A DNA stretch of 55,488 bases from positions 1 through 55,488 of the forward strand of contig NZ_JAHOPH010000026.1 of assembly GCF_019798055.1 (NCBI RefSeq), given 5' to 3'. Numbering within the stretch: position 1 is the first letter of the stretch; every line of letters starts with the position of its first letter. Below, piece after piece: positions 7,822 to 15,642 of this stretch. The DNA is from Salsipaludibacter albus (GTDB taxonomy: Bacteria > Actinomycetota > Nitriliruptoria > Nitriliruptorales > Nitriliruptoraceae). The notes beneath the pieces were generated by a model, which worked only from the letters and a program-made list of their open reading frames with translations, was not told the DNA's origin and did not search any database. A program made the position numbers and the translations under genes.

Positions 7822-8331
7822 ATGTCCCAGAGCATCGAGTCCTCCGCGGTGGGGCACGACCACGAGCGGGAGCTGTGGAAGGAAGCCGTGACGATGTCGC
7901 TGTACGTCGCGATCTGCGTGCTGGCTGCGCTGACCGCGGTCGGTGACGACACCGTCGACCATGGCGACGTGGTGGAGGTCGTCTGGGGAAGCACCCTCGG
8001 CCTGGCACTCGCCCACTGGTTCGCGTTCCAGATCTCGGCCAGGTTGGCCGGGTCCGGGTCGGTGGCGCGACACGACGCCCAGAGCGCGCTCGCGCAACTC
8101 GTTGGCGCGGGCGCGGTGGCGCTGCTCGTCACCGTCCCCGTGCTCGTGCTGCGGGGCCCGGCGGCGTTCGGGATCGCCCGCCTCGTGCTCGCCATGTTCA
8201 TCGGTGGAGTCGGCTACCTGGTGGCACGCAGCAGCGGTGGCAGCCGTCCCCGGGCCGTCCTGTACGGGGTGTCGGTCCTGGTGCTCGCACTCGTCGTGGC
8301 GCTCGTGAAGAACCTCCTCAGCGGCTACTGA
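7822..8331 (+). CDS. Small multi-pass membrane protein
   Basis: A 169-residue protein with five predicted hydrophobic segments (about 24-41, 54-75, 87-107, 112-131 and 142-162) and a charged, histidine-containing N-terminus (AVGHDHERELWKEA). Not recognised as a named family. It is transcribed from the gap shared with the divergent DUF3159-like gene and ends 83 nt before the LodA-like gene in the same orientation. It could be read into that operon, but no function ties it to the enzymes. Confidence 0.55.
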   Translation: MSQSIESSAVGHDHERELWKEAVTMSLYVAICVLAALTAVGDDTVDHGDVVEVVWGSTLGLALAHWFAFQISARLAGSGSVARHDAQSALAQLVGAGAVALLVTVPVLVLRGPAAFGIARLVLAMFIGGVGYLVARSSGGSRPRAVLYGVSVLVLALVVALVKNLLSGY

Positions 8332-8414
8332 GGCACACGGCGCCCTCGGTCCGCACATCGGACGCAGAGCCGTGTCTATGCTGCTGCCGAGGGGGGCCTA
8401 CTCGGAGACCAGTC

Positions 8415-10418
8415 ATGGCCACCCATCGGATCCATCCGTCCATCGGCGTCGCACGGCTCGGCAACAGTCCGGACGAGTTCTACCTCGCCCCCGAGGCCGT
8501 CGGCGGCCTCCCGATCGCGTGTGACGCCGCGGGCAACCCGGTCCTGGACGACGACGGCGAGGTCACCTTCGTCGAGCAGTTCAAGGACGGCGTCGGGCGG
8601 ATCAAGCGGCAGGCTGCCAGGTTCCGGGTGTTCGCCGACACCGACGACGGACCGCAGCCGGTGGAGCTGGGCGACGAGGTCGAACGAATCACCTGGACCG
8701 TCCACATCGCCAACAAGAAGCCGATCTGGTTCACCTTCTCCGAGCTGCAGGGCGACCTCGAGTTCGGCCCGGACAACAGCTATGCGAACCAGGACATCCC
8801 GGTCAACAACTCCGATGTCGCCGGCGATGCCCGCAAGGCACTGATGATCGACCCCGGCCCGCGGAGCATCGAACGTCCCGGCGACGTCGTCGAGATGTCG
8901 AGCTCGACGATCCCGTCCAGCTACCGGTTCGGCTCCTTCCCGCCACGCTCCTCGGGTGGCACCCCGATCACCACGCTGGGCGAGCTGCGCATGGACGAGG
9001 CCGGCAACCTCGTGGCCCTGGGCGGCTTCGGGAACGTCGCCGGATCGGGCGACATCACCTCCTTCCGCGGCGCCAGCGGCTACCACGACGACATCGCCGA
9101 CGGGGTCGTGCTGGCCACCATCCACCTCACCAGTGGCGAGACCATCGACGCCGAACCTGCCTGGCTGCTGGTCGGCAGCCCGAAGTACGCCCCGGAGCTG
9201 GTCAACATCACCACCCTGTGGGACACCGCCTACGACACCGCCGTCCGCTTCCTCGGCGCCGCACCCGACATCTACGACCCCCAGGCCGACACCGCCGCCG
9301 CGTTCGCCCCCGACGGTGGCTACACCCCCCTGGCCGGCTTCGACCCCGACCACGTCGTGGACTTCACCACCGACGTCGAGCCGATCCTCGAACGCATCGC
9401 GGACTACCGCTGGGTCGCCGACGTCCCCTACCTCAGCGACGTCGCCACCCCGGGGTTCGACGTCACCGACGCCTCCGATGCCAACCGCGCCAACCGCGAG
9501 CGGTTCTTCCGGCTGTTCCGGGTCCCGGTCCTGCCCGAGCACTACGACGACGTCGGCCCGTCGTTCCCCAACGGCCCCAACCAACTGTTCGCCGACTCGG
9601 GCATCCCGCTCCTGCCGCTCAACTCCGGCGACAACTCGGTCACCAACGACGGCCCGATCTACAAGTTCGAGACCCTCTCGGCCACCCAGTACTTCTTCCT
9701 CCACCAATGGGCGGTCGGGTCCTTCACCGTCGGGGAGGCAGACCGCGACGACGACCTGCCGACCCGGCTCGACCGGGCCGGCATCGGCAACTGCGTCGGC
9801 GCGCCGTTCTCGCCCGGCATCGAGACGACCTGGATCACCCGCAACGCCCCGATCTACGCCGCCCTGGCCCGCCTGAAGGTCGCGCACTTCGACGGCAGCA
9901 ACGCCGACCTCGCCACCTACTACGCCGACAACGGGCTCAGCACGACCGCCGACGAGGCCGAGGGGCTGGGCTGCGAGCCGGGCGACCTCACCAAGCGCAT
10001 GGCGATCCCGTGGCAGTCCGACTTCCAGGAGTGCACGGTCCAGACCCCCAACATCACCGACCCGCTCGTCAACCAGTTCGCCGACGGCACCGGGATCGAG
10101 GTCCCGCCTGCCTACTACGTCTACTGGTGGCCACCCCAGAGCCCGATGCACGTCGTGGCGGGCAGCCTCGAACCCGAGGACCAGGTCCTCGACGCGGTCG
10201 TGTCCCGCATCGACGGCCAACCGATCATCCCGGCCGGCCAGCGCGTCCCCTACCAGCGTGGCATCGCCTCGGTCCAGGACATGCTCGACAGCTGGAGCCG
10301 GCTGGGCTTCGTCGTCGACCGCGGCCCGGCCGACATGCCCTACTTCGTCGAGACCGAGCGCAACAGCCAGGCACTGGTCCAGATCCTGCTGAACGAGCAG
10401 GCCGCGGGCGGCTCGTGA
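8415..10418 (+). CDS. lodA-like: LodA/GoxA-family CTQ-dependent amino-acid oxidase
   Basis: A 667-residue protein of the LodA family, whose characterised members (L-lysine epsilon-oxidase LodA, glycine oxidase GoxA) oxidatively deaminate amines with a self-derived cysteine tryptophylquinone, releasing aldehyde, ammonia and peroxide. Family marks: RIHPSIGVARLGNSPDEFYLA at the N-terminus, a GYHDDIADG motif, the PKYAPELVNITTLWDTAYD block, GNCVGAPFSPGIE (Cys460) and LTKRMAIPWQSDF (Trp533). Cys460 and Trp533 are the likely CTQ pair; in LodA the pair is Cys516/Trp581. Its stop overlaps the LodB-like start (GTGA), matching the obligatory lodA-lodB arrangement. It leads a biosynthetic-looking operon. 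Substrate unknown. GGAG precedes the ATG by 6 nt. Confidence 0.88.
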   Translation: MATHRIHPSIGVARLGNSPDEFYLAPEAVGGLPIACDAAGNPVLDDDGEVTFVEQFKDGVGRIKRQAARFRVFADTDDGPQPVELGDEVERITWTVHIANKKPIWFTFSELQGDLEFGPDNSYANQDIPVNNSDVAGDARKALMIDPGPRSIERPGDVVEMSSSTIPSSYRFGSFPPRSSGGTPITTLGELRMDEAGNLVALGGFGNVAGSGDITSFRGASGYHDDIADGVVLATIHLTSGETIDAEPAWLLVGSPKYAPELVNITTLWDTAYDTAVRFLGAAPDIYDPQADTAAAFAPDGGYTPLAGFDPDHVVDFTTDVEPILERIADYRWVADVPYLSDVATPGFDVTDASDANRANRERFFRLFRVPVLPEHYDDVGPSFPNGPNQLFADSGIPLLPLNSGDNSVTNDGPIYKFETLSATQYFFLHQWAVGSFTVGEADRDDDLPTRLDRAGIGNCVGAPFSPGIETTWITRNAPIYAALARLKVAHFDGSNADLATYYADNGLSTTADEAEGLGCEPGDLTKRMAIPWQSDFQECTVQTPNITDPLVNQFADGTGIEVPPAYYVYWWPPQSPMHVVAGSLEPEDQVLDAVVSRIDGQPIIPAGQRVPYQRGIASVQDMLDSWSRLGFVVDRGPADMPYFVETERNSQALVQILLNEQAAGGS

Positions 10419-11818
10419 CCCGGTCGGCCGCGTCCGGTGCCCGTGCCGGACGACCCCTCGACGCCGACGTCGTGGTGCTCGGCGGTGGCCCCGGGGGCAG
10501 CGCCGCGGGCCTGACCCTGCTGAAGCGCGACGGCCTGGCGGTCACCATGGTCGAGGCGTCCGACTACGTCGCGCCGCGGATCGGCGAGTCGCTGACCCCG
10601 GGTGTGCGGCCCCTCCTGGAGTACCTCGACGTCTGGGACGCCTTCTCCGAGGAGCAGGCCCTGGACGCCTTCGGGTCCCGGGCGGCGTGGGGCTCGGCCA
10701 CTCCTCGCGCCCTGGACTACCTGTTCACCGTGCACGGCAGCGGCTGGACGCTCGACCGCGCCCGGCTCGACCGGTTGCTGGCCGAGACCTTCCGGGCCCG
10801 GGGCGGCCGCCTCCTCACCCGCACCCGCTTCCTGGGCTGCACCCGCACGAGCGACGGCTGGGAGGTGCGGGTCCGCGTCGACCGCGACGGCCTCGGCCGC
10901 GACAGCGGCGATCCCGACGACCGGGGCGAGGAGCGGGTGCTGCGCTGCCGCTTCCTCGTCGACGCGACCGGGCGGCCCGCCCGGCTCGCCCGCTGGCTGG
11001 GGGTGGCGCGCACCGTCCACGACCGGTTGGTGGGGGTGGCCCGGGTCGGCACGCTCCCGCCCGGCCGCGACCAGGAGGCGGTCGTGCAGGTCGAGGCCTG
11101 CGCGTACGGCTGGTGGTACACCGCACCGACCCCCGGCGGCCGGCTCGCGACCGTGCTGATGAGCGACGTCGATCTGGTCCGCCGCGCCGACGCCGCCGAC
11201 CCGGACCGATGGGAGGCACTGGCCGCCGACCTGCCGATGACCCGCGAGGGACTGGACGGGGTCCGGTTCGACGACGACCCGCGGGTGTTCCCGGCCGCCA
11301 CGGCCAGCCTGCGACGGGCCGGTGGGGACGGCTGGGTCGCGGTCGGGGACGCCGTCGCCAGCCACGACCCGCTGTCGTCGACCGGCATCGCCCACGCGCT
11401 GGGCACCGGGACCCAGGCCGCGCTGGTGGTCGCGAACGCCCTGTTCGGCGACGGCCGGGCCCTGGCCGCCTACCAGCAGGCCGTGCGCGCCGACTTCGCC
11501 CGCCACCTGCGGACCCACTGGCAGGTCCACCAGGCCGAGGCGCGCTGGCCCGACGCCCCGTTCTGGGCGCGTCGCCGCACCCCCGTGACCCTCGCCCCCG
11601 ACACGGTCGTGCCCGACGTGCTGCCGGTCGGTGACAGCACGTTCGACCACTCCGTGCACCTGGATCCTCGGCTGGCCCGCCGGCTGCACGCCGCCCTGCG
11701 TCCCGGCCGCACCGCCCACGAGGTCGTGGCGGCCTTCGCGGCCGACCATCCGGGGGTCCCGGACCAACGCATCATCCTGGGCGTGCAGGAACTGGTCGGC
11801 ACGGACGCCGCACCATGA
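10415..11818 (+). CDS. lodB-like: LodB-like FAD-dependent maturation flavoprotein
   Basis: 467 residues, GTG start overlapping the LodA-like stop. The FAD dinucleotide fold is at about 19-32 (VVVLGGGPGGSAAG), with a GESLTPGVRPLLEYLDVW segment and a second FAD motif, WVAVGDAVASHDPLSSTGIAHAL, near residue 310. This places it in the tryptophan-halogenase/geranylgeranyl-reductase superfamily to which LodB belongs. LodB is needed to form the quinone cofactor in LodA and is always encoded beside it. Here it should mature the upstream oxidase. Its own stop overlaps the aldehyde dehydrogenase start (ATGA). Halogenation is unlikely, because the neighbouring LodA explains its presence and no WxWxIP motif is seen. 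Confidence 0.87.
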   Translation: MTRSAASGARAGRPLDADVVVLGGGPGGSAAGLTLLKRDGLAVTMVEASDYVAPRIGESLTPGVRPLLEYLDVWDAFSEEQALDAFGSRAAWGSATPRALDYLFTVHGSGWTLDRARLDRLLAETFRARGGRLLTRTRFLGCTRTSDGWEVRVRVDRDGLGRDSGDPDDRGEERVLRCRFLVDATGRPARLARWLGVARTVHDRLVGVARVGTLPPGRDQEAVVQVEACAYGWWYTAPTPGGRLATVLMSDVDLVRRADAADPDRWEALAADLPMTREGLDGVRFDDDPRVFPAATASLRRAGGDGWVAVGDAVASHDPLSSTGIAHALGTGTQAALVVANALFGDGRALAAYQQAVRADFARHLRTHWQVHQAEARWPDAPFWARRRTPVTLAPDTVVPDVLPVGDSTFDHSVHLDPRLARRLHAALRPGRTAHEVVAAFAADHPGVPDQRIILGVQELVGTDAAP

Positions 11819-13335
11819 CGCCCCCACCACCGGCACCGGCCACGACCACCGCGACCGCCGCGGCCTGGCACGACCGGGCCGCGTCGCTGCGTCCCGAGAC
11901 CCGGCCCTTCGTGGGCGGCCGCCACGTCGCGCCGGCCACGACCGCGACGTTCGACGACCACGATCCCGCGACCGGCCGCCGCCTCGCCACCGTCCCGGCC
12001 TGCGGGGCCGAGGACGTCGACCGGGCCGTGCGGGTCGCCCGCGAGGCGTTCGCGCACGGTCCCTGGCCGCACACCCCGCCGGCCGAGCGCAAGCGGGTGC
12101 TGCTGCGCCTGGCCGCCCTGGTCGAGGAGCACCGCGAGGAGCTCGCACTGCTCGAGACGCTCGACGTCGGCAAGCCGATCCGCGACAGCCTCGGGGTGGA
12201 CGTGCCGGCCGCGGCGCGCTGCCTCGCCTGGTACGGCGAGGCGGTCGACAAGCGCTACGGCCGGGTCGCACCGGTCGGGCCCGACGCGATCGCGACGATC
12301 ACCCACGAGCCGATCGGCGTCGTCGGCGCGATCGTGCCGTGGAACTTCCCGCTGCTGATCACCTGCTGGAAGGTCGCGCCGGCGCTGGCCGCCGGCAACT
12401 GTGTCGTGGTCAAGCCGGCGGAGCAGTCCCCGCTGTCGGCCCTGCGGCTGGCCGCACTGGCGACCGAGGCCGGGCTGCCCGACGGTGTGCTCAACGTGGT
12501 GCCGGGCACCGGGGACGCCGGGAAGGCGCTGGGGCTGCACCCGGACGTCGACATGGTGGCGTTCACCGGCTCGACCGCGACCGGGCGTCGCCTGCTGACC
12601 TACGCCGCCCGGTCCAACCTCAAACGGGTCACCCTCGAGTGCGGCGGCAAGTCCCCGCAGGTCGTCCTGGCCGACTGTGGCGACCTCGACCGGGTCGCCG
12701 CCGCGGTGTCCCGCGGGATCTTCTTCAACCAGGGCCAGGTCTGCAACGCCGGCTCGCGCCTGGTTGTCGAGCCGTCGGTCAGGGACGAGCTGGTCGAACG
12801 GGTCGTGGCCCGTGCCCGCGAACTGGTCCCGGGGGACCCGCTCGACCCGGCCACCGAGCTGGGCGCGATCGTCGACCACGCCCAGCTCGACGGGATCCTC
12901 GACCACGTCGCCGGTGCCGAGGCGGCCGGCGCCCGCCTGCTGGTCGGCGGTGACCGGGCGCGCACCGACAGCGGGGGCAGCTTCGTCACCCCGGCGGTGC
13001 TGGACCGGGTGACGCCGGACATGGCGATCGCGCAGGAGGAGGTGTTCGGTCCCGTGCTGGTGGCGATCGACGCCGACGACACCGACGACGCCATCCGGAT
13101 CGCCAACGACAGCCGCTACGGGCTGGCCGCCGGGGTGTGGAGCCGCGACATCGGCCGGGCGAACCGCGTGGCCGCCCGCCTGCGGGCCGGGATCGTGTGG
13201 ATCAACGGCTTCGACAAGCACGACCTGTCGACCCCGTTCGGCGGCGTCGGCGAGACCGGCTCGTCCCGGGACAAGTCCTTGGCGGCGCTCGACGCCTACG
13301 GCGAGGTCAAGGTGACCTGGGCCGAGCTCACGTGA
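11815..13335 (+). CDS. NAD(P)-dependent aldehyde dehydrogenase
   Basis: A full-length 506-residue ALDH. The general base Glu275 lies in LECGGKSP and the nucleophile Cys310 in NQGQVCNAGSR; the IVPWNFPLL cofactor segment and FTGSTATGR loop are intact. The LECGGKSP form recalls the PuuC/betaine-aldehyde group acting on amino-aldehydes. Placed directly after a LodA-LodB pair and overlapping both neighbours by 4 nt, it most likely oxidises the aldehyde made by the LodA-like oxidase to an acid. That pairing is inference; the enzyme class is seen. Confidence 0.88.
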   Translation: MTPPPPAPATTTATAAAWHDRAASLRPETRPFVGGRHVAPATTATFDDHDPATGRRLATVPACGAEDVDRAVRVAREAFAHGPWPHTPPAERKRVLLRLAALVEEHREELALLETLDVGKPIRDSLGVDVPAAARCLAWYGEAVDKRYGRVAPVGPDAIATITHEPIGVVGAIVPWNFPLLITCWKVAPALAAGNCVVVKPAEQSPLSALRLAALATEAGLPDGVLNVVPGTGDAGKALGLHPDVDMVAFTGSTATGRRLLTYAARSNLKRVTLECGGKSPQVVLADCGDLDRVAAAVSRGIFFNQGQVCNAGSRLVVEPSVRDELVERVVARARELVPGDPLDPATELGAIVDHAQLDGILDHVAGAEAAGARLLVGGDRARTDSGGSFVTPAVLDRVTPDMAIAQEEVFGPVLVAIDADDTDDAIRIANDSRYGLAAGVWSRDIGRANRVAARLRAGIVWINGFDKHDLSTPFGGVGETGSSRDKSLAALDAYGEVKVTWAELT

Positions 13336-14636
13336 GCGCCCCGTCCGCCACGACCCTGACCGGGCCGGCGCTGGAGGCGGCCGCGGACCGGTTCGGCACG
13401 CCGCTGTACGCCTACGACCTGGACGGCGTGGCAAGGCGCCACCGGGAACTGGTGGCCGCGCTGCCCGACCGGGTCGACGTCCACTACGCGCTGAAGGCCA
13501 ACGGCAGCCTCGCGATCGCGGCCCGGCTGGCCGACGTGGGGTGCGGCGTGGACGTGTGCTCGCGTGGCGAGCTGGCGGTCGCCGCTGCGGCCGGGTTCCC
13601 GGGTGTCCGGACCCTGTTCACCGGGCCCGGCAAGTCCGACCACGACCTCCACGAGGCGGTCGCCCGTGGGCTCCGCTGGGTCGTGGTGGAGTCCGTGGGC
13701 GAAGCACGACGGCTCGCTGCCGTCGCCACCGCGGCCGGTCGGCGACAGCCGGTGCTGGTCCGGATCGCGCCCCGGACACTGCCGTCCGGTGACGGGCTGG
13801 TCGTGGCCGTGCCGGGTGGCAAGTTCGGGGTCGACGAGGAGGAGGCGGCCGAGGCGCTGGCGACCGTCGCCGCGCTGCCGGGCCTGCGGCTGGAGGGCAT
13901 CCACGTCTACGCCGAGTCGTGCGTGCTGGACGCCGGGCACATGCTCGCGATCAACACCCGGACGATCGCGCTGGCACGCGACCTGGCCGCCCACGACCTG
14001 CCGATCACCGTCGTCGACCTCGGTGGCGGGCTCGGCGTCCCGTACGGACCCGACGAACCGGCCTTCGACCTGGCGCGCTGGTCCGACGGGTTGCGCTCGC
14101 GGTGTCGCGACCTGCCGGCGGACTGGCGGCTGGTGGTCGAACCGGGTCGGTTCCTGGTCGCCGAGCACGGCACGTACGTCGTCACGGTGCTGGACGTCAA
14201 GACCGTCGCCGGCCGTCGGCACGTCATCGTCGACGGCGGGATCAACCAGCTGTACCGGCCGAACATGGCCCGGGCCAACCGCCAGGTCGAGGTGCTGGGC
14301 GCGTCGGGACAGGACGGGCCCACGGAGGTGGTGGCCATCGCCGGACCACTGCTGTCGGGCGAGGACGTGCTGGCCACCGACGTCGAACTGCCAAGGATCG
14401 ACCCGGGCCGACGCCTGGCCTTCCGATCCTGTGGTGCCTACGGCTACGGCCACGGCATCAGCGGGTTCTCGGCCCACCCGACGCCGGCCGAGGTGGCGAT
14501 CGAACCGGACGGCTCGGCGTGGGAGATGCGTCGTCGGGGTCGGCCGTCCGCCGCGCTGCGCGACCAGTCGGCCACACCGTCGGCCACGCCGGAGAGGACA
14601 CCTGCCATGGACCGGACCACGAGCCACGCGCCATGA
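13332..14636 (+). CDS. PLP-dependent decarboxylase, DAP/ornithine-decarboxylase fold
   Basis: 434 residues of the fold-type III (alanine-racemase-like) decarboxylase family that includes diaminopimelate decarboxylase. PLP lysine is Lys55 in YALKANGS; VDVCSRGELAVA, the glycine loop DLGGGLGVPYG, the EPGRFLVAE phosphate-binding block and CGAYGYG near the C-terminus are all present. A GTG start overlaps the ALDH stop. The specificity loop residues differ from lysine-pathway LysA as far as can be judged, and no lysine genes surround it. It probably removes the carboxylate from a modified amino acid made by the upstream enzymes. A Ser/Thr/Pro-rich tail of about 25 residues follows the catalytic domain. 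Confidence 0.85.
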   Translation: MSAPSATTLTGPALEAAADRFGTPLYAYDLDGVARRHRELVAALPDRVDVHYALKANGSLAIAARLADVGCGVDVCSRGELAVAAAAGFPGVRTLFTGPGKSDHDLHEAVARGLRWVVVESVGEARRLAAVATAAGRRQPVLVRIAPRTLPSGDGLVVAVPGGKFGVDEEEAAEALATVAALPGLRLEGIHVYAESCVLDAGHMLAINTRTIALARDLAAHDLPITVVDLGGGLGVPYGPDEPAFDLARWSDGLRSRCRDLPADWRLVVEPGRFLVAEHGTYVVTVLDVKTVAGRRHVIVDGGINQLYRPNMARANRQVEVLGASGQDGPTEVVAIAGPLLSGEDVLATDVELPRIDPGRRLAFRSCGAYGYGHGISGFSAHPTPAEVAIEPDGSAWEMRRRGRPSAALRDQSATPSATPERTPAMDRTTSHAP

Positions 14637-15571
14637 GGGTCGTCTTCCTGGGGTTCCAGACCTGGGGCCACGCGAGCCTGCAGGCGTTGCTCGGCGACCC
14701 CTGCCACACGGTGCCGTTGGTGGTCACCCATCCCCAGAGCAGCCACCCCTACGAGGCGATCTGGGCCGACTCGGTCGCCGACCTCGCCACCGCCGCCGGC
14801 ATCGAGGTCGTCACCGCCCGCTCCGCCAACCTCGACGGCGTGCCGGAACGCATCGCCGCGGCCGCGCCGGACGTGCTGGTGTGCTCCGACTGGCGGACGT
14901 GGGTGGCCCCGGAGGTGCTCCGACTCGCCCGTCACGGGGGGGTCAACATCCACGACGGCTTCCTCCCCGAGTACGGCGGCTTCGCACCGATCAACTGGGC
15001 GATCAGCCGTGGCGAGGAGCAGGTCGGCCTGACCGCGCACTGCATGGACGAGGAGTTCGACCTCGGCGACGTCGTCGTGCAGCGTTGCCTGCCGGTCGCC
15101 CCCACCGACACGGCCACCGACGTGGCGCGGCGGGTGTTCGCCCTGCTCCCCGCCGTGACCCTGGAGGCGCTCGACCGCGTCGCCGACCCCGGCTTCCGGC
15201 CCGTGCCCCAGGACCGCGGCCGGGCGACCTTCTTCCACAAGCGCAGTGACCGCGACGCCCGGATCGACTGGTCGCTGCCGGCCGTCGAGGTCCACGACCT
15301 CGTCCGGGCGCAGTCCGATCCCTACCCCAACGCCCACGCCCGCCACGCCGGCCGGCGCCTGCACGTCAAGCGGGCCTCGTTGCCCGACCAGGCCTGGTGC
15401 GGCACGCCGGGCCGGGTGTTCGCCCGCGTCGGCGACGGTGTCGTCGTGCTGTGTGGCCCCGGTCGTGACGACCCGGGACAGGGACTGGTGCTCGAGGTCG
15501 TGCAGCCCGAGGGCGGCGACGCCATGCCCGCGGCCGCCTGGTTCCGGACCATGGGTGACTACCTCGACTAG
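14633..15571 (+). CDS. Formyltransferase (Met-tRNA formyltransferase-like)
   Basis: 312 residues, ATGA overlap with the decarboxylase gene. The catalytic trio of 10-formyl-tetrahydrofolate formyltransferases is present at Asn105, His107 (NIHDG) and Asp143 (DEEFDLGDV), almost the numbering of E. coli Fmt (Asn106, His108, Asp144). A C-terminal domain of the Fmt_C type follows (WSLPAVEVHDLVRAQSDPYPN). The usual SLLPxxRG loop reads GFLPEYGG, a difference at the substrate side. It is therefore probably not the housekeeping Fmt but transfers or removes a formyl group on a small amine of this pathway, as related sugar and hydroxyornithine formyltransferases do. Substrate unknown. Confidence 0.82.
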   Translation: MRVVFLGFQTWGHASLQALLGDPCHTVPLVVTHPQSSHPYEAIWADSVADLATAAGIEVVTARSANLDGVPERIAAAAPDVLVCSDWRTWVAPEVLRLARHGGVNIHDGFLPEYGGFAPINWAISRGEEQVGLTAHCMDEEFDLGDVVVQRCLPVAPTDTATDVARRVFALLPAVTLEALDRVADPGFRPVPQDRGRATFFHKRSDRDARIDWSLPAVEVHDLVRAQSDPYPNAHARHAGRRLHVKRASLPDQAWCGTPGRVFARVGDGVVVLCGPGRDDPGQGLVLEVVQPEGGDAMPAAAWFRTMGDYLD

Positions 15572-15642
15572 GCCCCCCACGCCCGACTCGCCCCGACCCG
15601 CGCGACCCCGCGCGCACCACCCGCACCACCGAGGAGGAATCC

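Noticed and set aside
10415-11818. LodB-like protein as a flavin-dependent halogenase
   Set aside because: No WxWxIP motif was seen and it overlaps the LodA-like gene, which fully explains its presence.
13332-14636. Decarboxylase as lysine-biosynthesis LysA
   Set aside because: It is chained by overlaps to ALDH and formyltransferase genes, with no dap genes nearby; family membership alone does not give substrate.
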